This document shows, one piece after another, positions 43,809 through 58,400 of a stretch of DNA of 64,000 bases. The stretch is from contig CM046298.1 in assembly GCA_025267735.1 (NCBI GenBank), positions 25,799,866 through 25,863,865 on the forward strand. Direction: 5' to 3'. The stretch is from Mactra quadrangularis. Lineage: Eukaryota; Mollusca; Bivalvia; Venerida; Mactridae. The notes under the pieces were generated by a model, which was given only the letters and a program-made list of their open reading frames with translations, ran no database searches and was not told the origin of the DNA. Position 1 is the stretch's first letter. Each line of letters opens with the position of its first letter. The translations under genes were made by a program, and so were the position numbers.

Positions 43809-46400
43809 TTATTTAAACTTTCCTTTCATTTTTTTGAAGGCACCAGATATTCCAGAACTAGAAGACATTTTCTGATAGTTCATGTCATGTTGTACAGCCA
43901 GATCGTGTATATCTTGTTGCGACATCTCGTGTATACGTTGTCTTAATGTATCCTGTAAATTATGATCTGCTTCAAAACCATACATATGTTCTCTGTACAC
44001 ACGTATTTGATCTATTACTTGACATATGGATCTGAAATGTAATGTTAAATGTTAATTAATTCGTTTGTTTGTTTAGTTGGGTTTAACGCTGTAGCAACAC
44101 ATTGTATAGGTCATATAACGGCGGTCAGTCAACCTACTGGTTGTTCCTGAAAAGGTTAAATCTCTAGATTTAGCTGTTAACCAACTACTTAGCACATACT
44201 TTTGTCAGTGTCTGACAACTGCCCTACATGATTAAGAATAATTGGTAGGAGGGAGAATGGCCATAGAAATAATTTCATTATCAAGCTCCATGACCCCTCA
44301 ATCATAACACTTATACACTTATATAACAGCATTAATGTTAAATGTCCATTAGTGTATCTGATACAGGATTTAAAACTTTCATAATTTAATTAGACAGTGG
44401 GAAAACATTGTGATCCCCGTGAAATGGGGCAAATTTTGAACAATCATTGTAGTGGATCTTCAGTTGATGTCCCATGCCTAATAGAAAAATGTAAAACTTG
44501 TTATCCCTTGGATGATGCCAATTATGACCCAAGGTGTATATTCTGAACACATTTTGTAGAGGACATTGAGGTTAAATAGAATTATTTATATCAATTTCAT
44601 CATTGACCAGTACTAAAAAGACTTTACATGTACCTGGAATTAAAATATTTGGGGTTTTCCCTGAGATACAAACACATTTTCACCATTACAATGAATATGT
44701 GAACACAGAAAAACAATATTTAATCTGTATTTCAAGCTTTTCAGCAATAATGAGTAAAAAACTTTGAACCGCCTGGGCACAGATCGAAAACCCATGGAGC
44801 TCTGAATTGGGTATATTAGAAAGACTGGTAAAGATTTGATCACATTATACTTGTAAATATCATATACGCCTTGTACAAACCTTATCTTTCCCCATTTAAA
44901 CATTTGGTTGGCTAATTTAAATCCACCAATCTCTAGTTGTTGTACATGTAATAAGAATATAACAGCTGAAGGTATGGTAGGATATAAATGACAATCTTTT
45001 CCTTGTTGCATTATAGATAGAGGATCATTCTTTAAAAACATCTGAAAGTATAAAAACACATACATTTATGTAGTAGAGGTATAAATAATACCACAGTAAC
45101 TGTTGTAACTCCTTGCCTAGTTTGAGGTATAATACAGCAGCTGTACTCCCTAGTCTAGCTTGAGGTATAATACAGCACTTGTACTCCCTAGTCTAGCTTG
45201 AGGTATAATACAGCACTTGTACTCCCTAGTCTAGCTTGAGGTATAATACAGCACTTGTACTACCTAGTCTAGCTTGAGGTATAATACAGCACTTGTACTA
45301 CCTAGTCTAGCTTGAGGTATAATACAGCACTTGTACTACCTAGTCTAGCTTGAGGTATAATACTGCACTTGTACTACCTAGTCTAGCTTGAGGTATAATA
45401 CAGCACTTGTACTCCCTAGTCTAGCTTGAGGTATAATACAGCGCTCGTAATTCCTTGTCTTCAAGCTAGCTTTTATGGTGACATGGTAGTGTGTCCGCTT
45501 ACAACTTGGTAGGTTGTGGGTTCAATATATATGAACTTTTAGCATAGATTTTTACTGGTTTACATCAGGATATCAGAAGTATATATACATATAAATTGGA
45601 ACTAATAGCCACTGTCAATTAAATGTAAAAATTTCTCCTAATAGAAAAGTTGTTAGGTCCTTATGGAATGATATGTGAGCACTGGTAAATGAGAGAGCAA
45701 GTCATATTAAAAACATCTAGATTAAAAAACAGCAATTTGGAAGAGTCAAAATATTATCAATTAAAAGGGTAGATACTGTGATGTCATTGTATTTTAACAG
45801 ATTAAACTTGATATTAAAATAAAAAGACAAGCACAACACTATTGAAGGTTGGTACAATTCTTTACTTCTGATTACTGAAAGGGAGTGAATTCATGACATA
45901 CAATATCACATAGATAAAACACAGTTATTTCCCTTTGCTCAAAATATAGTAGCATTACAAATATCTTACAGACATGTAATATAAATGTGCAACAAATACA
46001 GTGCACTTTGGGTATTGCAAGCAACACATACCAAATTTCAACTAATTTGACATTACAGCAAGTAACAAGCTTAATCAGGAGAAGAGGACATCAACAACTA
46101 TGAAGCATATATCAACAGAAGTCCACATTTCAAATATCACAAAAAAGTTGACAAAAACAGAGTGTAAAGTTGTAAGTAAATAATGGTTCTTACCCTAACA
46201 GCACATAATTTATCCATAAATGCAGAACATTTAGTAGGTAGATTTTTCCATGCTGGTAATTGTTTTATAATAAGATTTTCTAACCCATCCAGTATAGCCA
46301 TACTTGTAGCAAAGTTACGTAACTCTATACAAGCATGTGCTATAAATAAAAACTTGGATAATACTGCCAGCTGTGTCTGAAATGATAAAATATATGATAT

Positions 46401-46456
<56 letters not shown>

Positions 46457-49400
46457 GAAGAAGAAGATGATGATGATGATGATGATGCCACATGGAACTA
46501 TTGAACAGAAATATTGTAATTTTGTATGCTTAGTCAACTGTTCATTTGTTTAGTGCTTCAATGCATTTCATATAAGTTGCAATACATATGCCTGTATGTT
46601 TTTTTTTAAAAATACATGCCCATTATGATATTTATGACAGGGTCCAAATTTTGTGGCTTCAAAAGATTGAGAGCTTTTATTTCTGATGACCAAAGTTCTG
46701 TTGTCTCTGCAAATCCTGAATATTGACATTTTAAAATGTAAAAATAACCTACCAGCTGTACCTACCTTAGAGTTACTACAAGCTACAATTTCACCAGCAA
46801 CCCAATGTGAGACTTCCTGTGAATGATCTATCATTTTCTGTATAGCAATACTATCATATAATGGTTCAATAAATAAACCATGACCTTCATCTATACCACT
46901 TCTGAAATAGTATATAATATATCAAAATTAAGTCACTTTATAGCTCACAGATGATGCAATCTGATTAAAACCTGATCAAAAATTCTTCACTCACCTACTC
47001 ACTAATTTAAGATCTGGCTATTTCATTATGAGGGTCATGTTCAGGTAACCTTTTCTCTTTACAATATTTATGAGCAATCATTATGTTTAGTAACATGTTT
47101 ACATTGTCTAAGTCATGCAATTAGAAAAAAATCTGTCCAATCACAGCCTGTAAATAACTATGCACAAACTTCGGCCTAATAATAGTTATTATGAAATCAA
47201 GATGTTATTAATAGGGTTTTGACTAGATGAAAGCTACACATTGATTTGTCAACACCAAGGTCATCTTGACGTGACTCTCGGAAAGACCTTAAGAGATTCT
47301 ATACAACAGCAATCTACAGGATCTGTTCACAAAAATTGCAGACGATGCAGTGACAGATTATTATGATCAATACATTTCTGGTTACAAAAGGACAAGTATG
47401 ATAGTCAATGACAGTTTAGTGAATTCCATGTGTAAATTGTGCTTATTTACTATAGCTCAAAGGGGAACAGAATTGTCAAAAACTCCAGACTTTGAACAAT
47501 CCTATCTTCCAATTAGATATCATTTTGATTAGGGTTTGTTCTGTTTAATTTCAAATGAGCATGTTTTGATCATTTATGAAAGAATTGTCTTACTAATTGA
47601 AACAACCTGTGGAACTGTACAAGAAACATAAAAGCACTGGGGTTTTCTCATCATTACAACAAAGACTATAATTCGTGTTGATATAAAATTCCACATAAAC
47701 ACAAGTAGCAGATAATTAAGTTAGTTTACCTTCTAGACATTGCTGGTGTTTTCATTCCTTTCATAGTAAGAGCTACATTAACACCACAAGATTTAGAATC
47801 TAAATAATGTACTGGATGAGTCAGTTGAAATATACCCTAAAATAGAACGAATGTGGTCCAAAAATAGAACAAAAACTAAATCTAAAAATAGAGCACATAA
47901 TCTTTTTATAGTACACAAAAATCTATAAATAGATAAAAAATAGAATCTATAAATAGAACACAATGAAATTATATAAAAATGCACATAAGATTTCAAATTT
48001 TGTACTAGATGTGTCTATTGAATTGAAATATTATTGGTCCTTATCTATACCAATTGCTGCATTAAAAAATTGAGAGAGACACTTTTAGGCAGTTAATTTG
48101 AACCCATTAAATAAACAAACCAATCGATAAATTGACCAATAAGCTCAATCCCATCAACTAAGCTTGTGATAAAACATATACTATTTCTGAAGTTTCAAAA
48201 GGTATACCTGTTCAATTAGACATAATTGTTCAGCAAGACATTGTGCTGTATAATCAGCTAACATAAATGTATCAGTTCTCCGTCCTCTATGACCAATAGG
48301 TAAAGCTTCAGGATTCTCTATACTACGTCTACGTCTTTCAACACAAACAGCTGATATAGTAACTTTCCCTGCTTTATCTTTAGCATTGGATTTACCTCGT
48401 ACTAATGCCTTTAAGGATTCCCACTGAAATAATATAGAAATAATTGATAACATCATTAAAACTAGAAGTGTTTATCTTCACATTTAGTGAAAAATGTGCA
48501 GGAGGGGGCATTTTTAAGAGGATGAATAGTCACATAATTATATTTAATTAAGGCAAGTAACTGTTAATTCATATTTTGAACATTTTAGATGACATCCATC
48601 AACAGAGTTATAATTTCAAAGGAGTATTTTGTTGAAATTTTAACTTTTGAATCATCTAACTATATTTTTGCTACAGAAAAGCCAAAAAGCATTCAACAAA
48701 ACAAAATTTTAAAGACTGTTGAACCTTTTATAATTAAGGGGAAAATATACTTTTTAAGGAGATGAATAAGCCTGAATTTCAGCCCTAAAATGGCCTGAAA
48801 AAAAATGAAACATTTCTAATATACTTTAAAAGTGTATAATATACAGTAAAAGTTCGCTGGCTCGAACTCGAAGGGACGTGGAAAAAAATTCGAGACAGGC
48901 AGTAGTTCGACCAGGCCGATATTCGTCCGAGTTTGACGTTATTACTTCCCTTTGTTTATAATTTTTTTATTCGTTATCTCCCTTGGTTTAATATAAAACC
49001 CGAACACGCGGTTCGTTCAAGTGTCTTGTGAACGTAGTCGGTACAAACTGCAAATTAATTTGCTTATAACTTATTTGTTGTTCGTTAGTTATACATTTAT
49101 GAACATTATTCACTGATTTTATACTAAAATTGAATTAACATTTTGTTTGCAATTTTTATCAATTAAAACAAACATACAAGCTGTATACGCACTAATTCAT
49201 TGTTTTAGCGAGGCCTTAGTTACTCGTTTTGTTCTTGATTTTTAATCATACCATGACACTTTATAAACTTGTGTCCATCAACAATGTGCAATCTACAAAC
49301 AATTCTATTGTTAAGCATTTTTGTGCGACAATGTGATCACACAACAAAAGGTTTTGACAAATAAAATCAATTAACAAATTTAATGTTGAGCGATTTTCAC

Positions 49401-52400
49401 GCCGTGTTATTATCACGCGTCACAAACAATACCTACAATCAGACCTTTGTCGCTGATGTGTGAAAATCTATTGTTCGAGAGAGACAATAGTATTATAGTG
49501 TATTTGTAAACCACAGGACCGTGATATTGGTTCGAGAGTTCGACCCTGTCCTGTTCGACTCAGAAGAGGTTGTTTTATATAGATATAGAAGGGAAATTGA
49601 TCGGTGCCAGACAATGTGTTCGACTCAGTCAATTAATTCGAGCTGGTGGTGTTCGAGAAAAATGAACTTTTACTGTATAAACCAACAACTGACAGATTTT
49701 TTCCTCAGACATCTTTGTACCTCATATTCACTATCTTATCAACATTAACAAAAACTCATGCTGTTAAAGATTTAAATACAACCAGATTGACCTAAGTCAC
49801 TTCAACTATGAAAATGAGGTGCCCACAAATAAACTATAAACTAACATTTAGTCTAATGACATCTACTATCTAAGACATAGTGTATAGACAAAACAAAAAT
49901 CCTCTAGGTATCTAAAATACAGTGAGTCTTTTCACAAATATTCTTAAGACAAAATTGTCATAATTCCAAAGTAGGAAATATCCACACAATTTTCAACACT
50001 TAAGTTTATTTAATAAAACTGAATACTTTAAATCTTCCAATATCATATTTATTAAATTATATTATTTTTCTGACCAACTCTTGGCAACAAATAAACTTAG
50101 GCTTATGGTTATTTTCATCTCAAGGCATTTTGTGGAAAGACCCATTTAGACAGAAATTAAGATGAAGTAAAATGAAAGTAGAATGATTCTAGACTTTAAA
50201 AGTTCATGTTTCTATCATACAGAACCCAAGAAAACAATTTATAACTATACAGTAAAGTTCCACTATAAAGACCACCATGGTTATGGCAAAATTATGCCAT
50301 TTTTGACAATTCTTATGTCCTAAATGCAAATGATTTATGGAGGAAAAATTGAGTGTTCATTCATATTGTCCCGCAAATGAGACTACTTTGATATTCCTAC
50401 TAGTGGAACTTTCCTGTAATGTTTCTGAAATTCCATTTTAATTTCCGTAGATTACATTTTTTTGGACATTTACTTTTTACCAGCAGGAAGATTATTCAGG
50501 GCTACAAGCTATTATAATTAATAGGAATATTGATAATATTAAGTACAAAATACGAAAATTATAAACTAGTTACATGAACTATGTAAATAAATAAAGCATT
50601 TGGTCTGAGATAATAAAAGTTAAGATTTGCTCAAAACTCAGATTTGTAAAATAGTTTGAGGTTTGTCTTGGGAAAATCTCATACATTTTAAAGTACAATA
50701 AAGTAGTATGTGCCACTGTAAAGATAGAAAATAATGCAATATTTTGACAAATGCATGATTTAAGACCATTTCATTACCTAGACCTAGGATTGGTGACCCC
50801 TTAGATTGTGATAGTCTTAAAACTAGAACTTTATTATAGAGTTCAATAACTAACAAAACTAGAAAAATCTATTGAACTGTGTATTAATAATTAAGAAATT
50901 ATAGATCAAGTTTAAAACATGTGTTTATATTACTAATGAAAAAAGTATAGATCAAGTATGAAACAGAGTTTAAGGATGCAGTTAGTTCTTAAGTTTTATA
51001 ATCTCAGACCATGTTATAGTTACAGTGATATTACAAAATTTCATTAACTTGTTAATTTATATTAGAATAAAACATTGCACTTTGACCATTGCCCTATGAA
51101 CACAAACCATGCAAGGTCATCAATAATCATAGGCTAATAACATCCAGTCATGTTACAGTAAGCCCAACCCTATTTAGATTTTAGACTTTTCATAGATCAG
51201 CTTATTGTTAAAAAGTATTTAGAGACTAAAAATTGGGATTAAAAGGTATAAAATATTATGAGACATTATGTAAAATAATGCTAAAACGAAATAATAAGTA
51301 AGATATTATTGAGTTTAAAGAAAAATAATCAATTTTATAGACTAGCATGCATTATTAATATTATGAACTAAATGAACATCAAACTCACAGTTTCACAAAG
51401 TTAATGATTATAAGGACCATTGTTTATATATTTAACCATAGCACCAATTGTCCCCATAGCACCTATTCATTTACATAGAACATTCACTTGTGACAAAAGC
51501 ACCCACATTTTACATAGTTAAACATATCACCATGTTTAACATACTTGACATCCATGTAACATCCATGTTTTACATAGTTAACCATATCACCAATATTTTA
51601 CACTGTTAACCATATCAACCACATTTTACAAAGTTAACCATATCACCCACATTTTACATAGTTAACTATATCAACCATGTTTGACATAGTTAACTTTATC
51701 ACAATATTTTACATAGTAAACCATATCACCCATGTTTTACATAGTTAACCATATCACAATGTTTTACATAGTTAACCATATCACCCATGTTTTCGTAGTT
51801 AACCATATCACCCATATTTTTCATAGTTAACCATATTACACATATTTAACATAGTTTACCATATCACCCATATTAACTATACCACCCATAGCTTACATAG
51901 TTAACCAAATCACCCATATTTTACATAGTTAACCATATCAACCATGTTTTACATAGTTAATCATATTGCCAATGATTATATAGTTGATTACATTGTTATT
52001 TATAGTAATTTCGAAGCATCCATTGCATGCAAGAGTTAATACCATGACAACATATATACACATGTATGTATAAACATGCTATACAGAAGGGAGCTAACTA
52101 AGGGATGAATGTAACCTAAGGTTAGAATATTACCTCTTTCTTTTTCTCAGTTTGAGATGTCTAGAATGAATCAAGCAATAAATGATTACAACATTATGTA
52201 AGTGTACAATGAAACATATATGTGTACAGTGCTGTTAACAAAATAAAAAATGTAAAAATAACTTAAATATCTCCATTTAAAATGTTGAACTATATATTGC
52301 AATATTTGTTGTAGAATTTCTTCTCTGATAGAAGATATCATTAACAAAATAATCAAAATTTTGATTAAACGGAATTAAAATATTAAATGTCAAGTTCAAC

Positions 52401-55400
52401 CATAGATGATATCTAATTCCCTGGTTCAACATTGCCAATGGAAACATTAGCTAAAAAGTGCTTGACAAAAGGAACTTCACTTGGAATAGCTGTTAATCAA
52501 ATTGATGTGATATTACAGAACTTTATGTCTGCATTCTGACAATTTTTCAGTCATAACATCAGGCGGTTGTCAAACAACCCTTCCCTAACTATAGTGATTG
52601 ACGGGAGAAAGAATGCATTCTCAAGTTTTATAATTTATTTCAGGATCAAACTCTGTATGTTTTGGTATGCAGATTCTGTCCATGAATTGAACCACAATCT
52701 CTTGCAAATATGCAAACCATGTGGGCAGGTTTTTAATACATTGTAATGAGTAAACTAGTTTTGATTTGAGTCCACTTTTGTTTGCTTGTTTTAACAGACA
52801 AAATGTACAACATTTTTGGAGTTATAAAATTAACTGTAACATTCCTTTGTATTTGATAATAATGTTCATTTTGTCACTCACTTATAAGCCCTATTTAACA
52901 ATACTATTTATGCATAATTTACATTATAGAGCAAACATTGCAAAAACCACAAAAATGGATGATCAGTTAAGAGTGCAATATTGCATGAAAAAATGATGTG
53001 GTATGGACGTTTTTTTCCACACAGAGAGAGATGCACAGAAACGAACATTTCACACAGCCAATCATTCTGGTAACAACACAGAACCATACAGATACGGTTT
53101 CATTGATTTAAAAACTGACATCTGTCAATCTCAATAAAATCAGATCAAATGGACTTCCCCCCTATATGATCTGTTGGTCCAGCATTGAATTTCTTGACAG
53201 CTTTTATTTTTCATTTCAATCATTGTGGGAAACCATTGCATGGGAAATCACTATGTAGCCCAGTTTTCACCTTTGATTTTCTCAAGCACCAGAATGATTT
53301 ATGATGTTATATTGTAAAGGGTAACAACATCAACAAGTGTCACTACATGAAATAACTGATCTTAAATAGCCCAAATTAATTTTCCCTTGTTCAAGGCCAT
53401 AGGGTAGTGGGTAAAGGCAATAACTGATGTAGTGTTTGGTAGGGACTTTGGACATCCATACACAACTGGCCCAAAGTTGAAGTATTTTCATTAAAAAAAT
53501 GACCAATCACTGCTTTACAATATAATAATTATCTAAACCTATTTCAAAAAATTCACATGTATTACAAATATGTGCAATTTGAAAAATGGCAGTATTGTTC
53601 TGGTCTGTTCTGTTTTAGCATAAGGAAAAGGTATAAATCCATTTCAGATAAAAATCACAATATAACCTACCTTGACCTTGGGTTCACTAGTTTGCCAGAA
53701 ATGCATCTCAGCATCATCAGGATCAGCTGTTGAAAGTTCAAGGTTATTACCAGAACAACAACTGCTAAGTAATGATAATAAACTTTGACCTCCTTCTGAG
53801 TCGTCTTGTATCTATAGTAACAATGTAAACAATTCAATTGAAATACTTTAGTCAGGATGGTTTATTTTTTAATTTTATTTATATTAATTTATCTAAGCTC
53901 TTACAACTTAGATCTATCACTTTCAAGTCCGCTTCCTGATCCCCCAGAACTGAGCTAGTAGGATAAAATTTCTTGCTCAAGCAAACAACAGGGTAGTTTT
54001 TGATGGGATTCAAACCAACTCGGAGCTGGCTATGCAATGATTACCAGTCCATATGATTTTAAAGCCTTTTATGGCACTATTTCAACAAGTTTTTAGTGAT
54101 ATTAAAATGCAAATTTCATGCATTAAATCATTATCTTTGGAGAGGTTTAGACATTTTGACATAAGCCTTCAACCAACTGTACCAAGCCTCTCTAGGGACA
54201 GTGAGTAAGTCAACAGACTGCAGAGATATGACTGATTAATTTTAATCAGAGCAAGTAAAGCATCATAAAAAATTTAACTAGCTCTAAGCAATCCAGTCTG
54301 CTTTCCATCAAACATAGTCAATTGTAACTGAAAGGAATAAAAAATCAAGTCTCCCAGTGTCTTCATCTTTAACTTTTGCTCCAAGAAATTAGTAGTGGTT
54401 CTAGCAGCATTTAAACCTGGCTCTATCAACCCTCCACATAATGAAGTGGAATTTCAATCTTTTCAAAGGTCTTTTTACCAGCAAAACAAATTCAAACTAA
54501 TTCAAATGTCAAAGTGATGGATCACAAGAATTTTTTGTATAAAATAGAATACAACAAACTTACATGTTCCTTTATAAATGTACGTAGTTTATTAATAAGT
54601 TCAGTTTTTCCTTTAAAATCAATACTGTAATATCCTTCTAACCAATAATGTAATATATCAACCACCCTCTGTTGTAACCTTGTAATATTTGTCTCTGTTG
54701 AACCAGATCTGTAATATAGGAAACATTATATTGTTTAACCTGCCTTTACCTGAATGTTTAATAATGGACTTGTCCTAAATATAATTTGGAGCAGTTCATA
54801 GTCAATTCAAAGGAGATATAAGTTAAAAAATGCAAAGGAGAGCATCCTTTAACAAAGCCCGAGTTCAGACTGCACAAATGTGCATTTACCACCTAATATT
54901 TGATAATGGACTTGTCTTGGATTAAATATGGACCAGTCCATTGTCAATTCAATAGATATCTAGGTAAAAAATGCAAAGGAGATCATTCCATGGCTGCAGA
55001 GAGTTTGAGTTAAGACTGCATCAATGTATAAGTTGTTAATTTACACAATCCCTATAATAGATTCATACACAAGGTACATCTCAGTATGTCTGCATGATGG
55101 ATGACTTATTCAGTAATTATAAATGATCATTTTCACATTTAGATAAAAATGTTCTTGTCATTGCTAATCTTGTTCAAAGTTTGCAGTGATGTCATAACAG
55201 CTGGTTTCCAGTACGCCTAGACTAAGCATAACAATACTGCTCTGCTCCAGCAGTGAAATTTTAACCCATTAAATATTTTATTTATAAGGGTTTAATGCTA
55301 TGCCAAAACAATTTTAGGTTAGTTTACAGTGGCCAGCGCACCTAACCTAGCTTTCCTGGACCTTAGTCTATAACCAGTACTCACCAACCCTTATACAAGG

Positions 55401-58400
55401 CCAGCAAAGTACATTATGTCAAATTTTCATGGATGGTATACCCCATTGGTATCCCAACCCGTACCCCCCCCTCCTATACACTAGATTCTAAATCCTGGTG
55501 TGCTACCAACTGCGCTACAGACCCAGGTAAACCCATTAAATTTGGAGGATGGACAATTGTTTATTTACCTAAGATATAACCAAACAAAGACAATCAATAG
55601 CAATGTTCCCCTTGTTAAAAATCTTCGAAAATTTTTGATAAACAGTCAGAATGCTAAGTTTATTATTACTATTTGTTAAAATAAATATGGCCAAAAGTTT
55701 TTTTTAATTATTGCTTCATTACAGCTCTTCAAATTTAGCAATTTTCAGTAATACATGTACATAGTTTTTCCACAATGTATACTTAATTGATAATGTCAAG
55801 CCATTCACCAATTTCAAACCATTTAACAGCATAATGCACGGGAAAATTATTATGTAATTAAAAAAATTATAATGTCATTCACAGCAAAGTTTAAATCATT
55901 ACCGAAATAGCACACACAATATAAAACTGTCCAAAACTGTTACAATCTTTCAAACTAAAATGACCCAAATGTAGTTATAAATGACATTAAAAACAGTAAC
56001 AATGATCATGATGATTATAATGAAACAATTTAAAAAAAAGATGTAGAAATTATATAAGCCAGAAAACTACAAACAACTAAAAGACCACAGCGTACCATTA
56101 TTAGCATGGATAATGTCATAGTGAAATACTTCTGTATAAAAAACAACAACATCTATTCTTACTAGGTTATAATGCTGCCCATTATTGCACACTTCCTGTT
56201 ATAATGGGGTTAATCTCATGGACCCCCCCCCCCTGAAAAAAGTTCTGAAGCTAATAATCAGTGCTATTGTAGTTCATGTATATTGCACTTAATAATTTCC
56301 GTTAAATTCCGTAATATCAACATAGTCTGTAACCCATGGTACTCATACGTTATGATGAACAATATCTTGGGTTACCGAGGATGTAATATAAACTACAATA
56401 GCTACTATATACAGAAATATTTCACTGTAAATGATATGACACAATAATATCTGGTTAATAAAATAACAACATTCATATTATTATAATTATATATCATAAT
56501 AGTATACTTTGATCTAAAGTAACATTCAACTTGGGAGTCAGTCACATTAGGAAAGTCCCCACCTAGATCTTTTACTAAGCCCTTTTTTAACTTAGGTGCT
56601 AGTTAAGAAATAAGTGATGGTTTTACTTCAAGGTAGCAAAGCCAAGATTGTGGTCTCCGCAAGACGTACATTATCAGGTAGTGCTACATTGTAGCAAACC
56701 ATTGCATAGGAAATTGATCTGCAGTACTAGCAAGTGATATCCTTACACAACTAGCGCCTGCATTTAGGACCACTGAATTTAGCAACATTCCAAGGATAAT
56801 AACCTAGATATTATTTTCCCATGAGATTTTACAATACAATAGAACATCCTTAATTGAAAGACCATCTGCAGAATAACTATAAATTTTATGCATAGCTAAT
56901 ACATTGTACATCCTTATGAAGTGGACAACTCCTTCTAGGGGAGTAACAATACGGTAAAAAACGTATTGCAATATATTGCAATACGCGAAACCCGTATTGC
57001 AATATATTGCGATACATATTGTTCTTTGTGCATACATGCATAGCATGAATTAATGCACGTGCATAGTCTTAATTTGATCAACATTGTACATGGATATTTG
57101 TATTTTCAAATGATATACATGTATTATGCAAATGTTTGATTAAGTTAGGAAAAAAAAAGGTTTTGAATGGACTTTCAAAGATTATTATTCTCTAATTTTA
57201 CCAAAAATATTTCAAGTTTCCAAACACATTTAAACATTTATTCATACACTTAAATTTCAGACTCTGATAAAACAATCAGTATGGAACTTAACCGTCTGAA
57301 GACGTATTGCAATATTAACCGGTATATCAGTTAACCGTTACACCCCTAACTCCTTCTGTCTATAATAATTTTTTAATGGAAACAGCCCCTTGAAAGGTTT
57401 TTGAAAACAGGTGGGACTGTATTTACCTTATAGAGAATTAATTATTGTTAAGTTTTATTCAACTGTCAGTGGTACATAATACAATAATCCTGCTGACATA
57501 ATTGAGTATCTAGTATTTAAATCAGCAGGGTTAATGTATGTGTCTTTGACAGTTGATAAAAACAAAAATACATCACAATATATAATATGGTTATTACAAC
57601 ATTGAATTAAGGGAGATCACTACATTCATCTTTTATTTTGTATATAAAAATTTTGTATGTTATGTATTTACAAGTGAATTATTCTAGTATTTAGTTGTCA
57701 TATTAAATATAAAAACATGACATAGTAAACTAAAACTCATTGAATTTTCAATTTTGCTATGTTGTGAACTGCACAAGTTAGAAATATGAACTATTACATT
57801 GAGGAAATCACTCATCAAATTATTATCTGTTTTGAGTGGATGGGAGCCTGGCATATGGTTGGATTGGCACTCGGCAAGTTTTGTCTCATTTGTCAAATCA
57901 TACATGTAACAAATTTATAACTTATTTCTACTTTAATAGTACATGTATATAGAAATAATATATAGAATATAATGCTATTTACTGATCTAAATATATGAAA
58001 TACATGAGAATGTCTGTATTAATGTGAAGTCAGCAGTCAAAGCATTTAGGACAGTCAATGACCACAACATTCAGTCAGGTTACATCAGTCTAGAGTTAAA
58101 GTATCTGCTGTATAAATAATTGCTGACAGACTGGGAGGGGGTGACTAAGTTATCCCTCTTCCCTATCTAATTGCTGGCAGTTAAAGAATAATGGAGTTTT
58201 TGCAGTAACTGCTGACTTCACATACATTTATATCTGCTCACAGAAAGTACTAGGTTACATTATAACTTAAGTTTGTAGATCAATGAGGTTGGAAACTTTT
58301 TTTTCATTTCCTGGTGTAATGGGAACAGCATTTTTTTCATGTAATAGTAAAAAGCGCTTAAACAATAATGAATCAGATTGGCTAGTAGTCAAGCTATCAA

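Noticed and set aside
46137..46493. Poly-His frame joined to RasGEF sequence
   Set aside because: The His run is the translated ATG-triplet array in the intron; the real exon begins after the acceptor at 46377.
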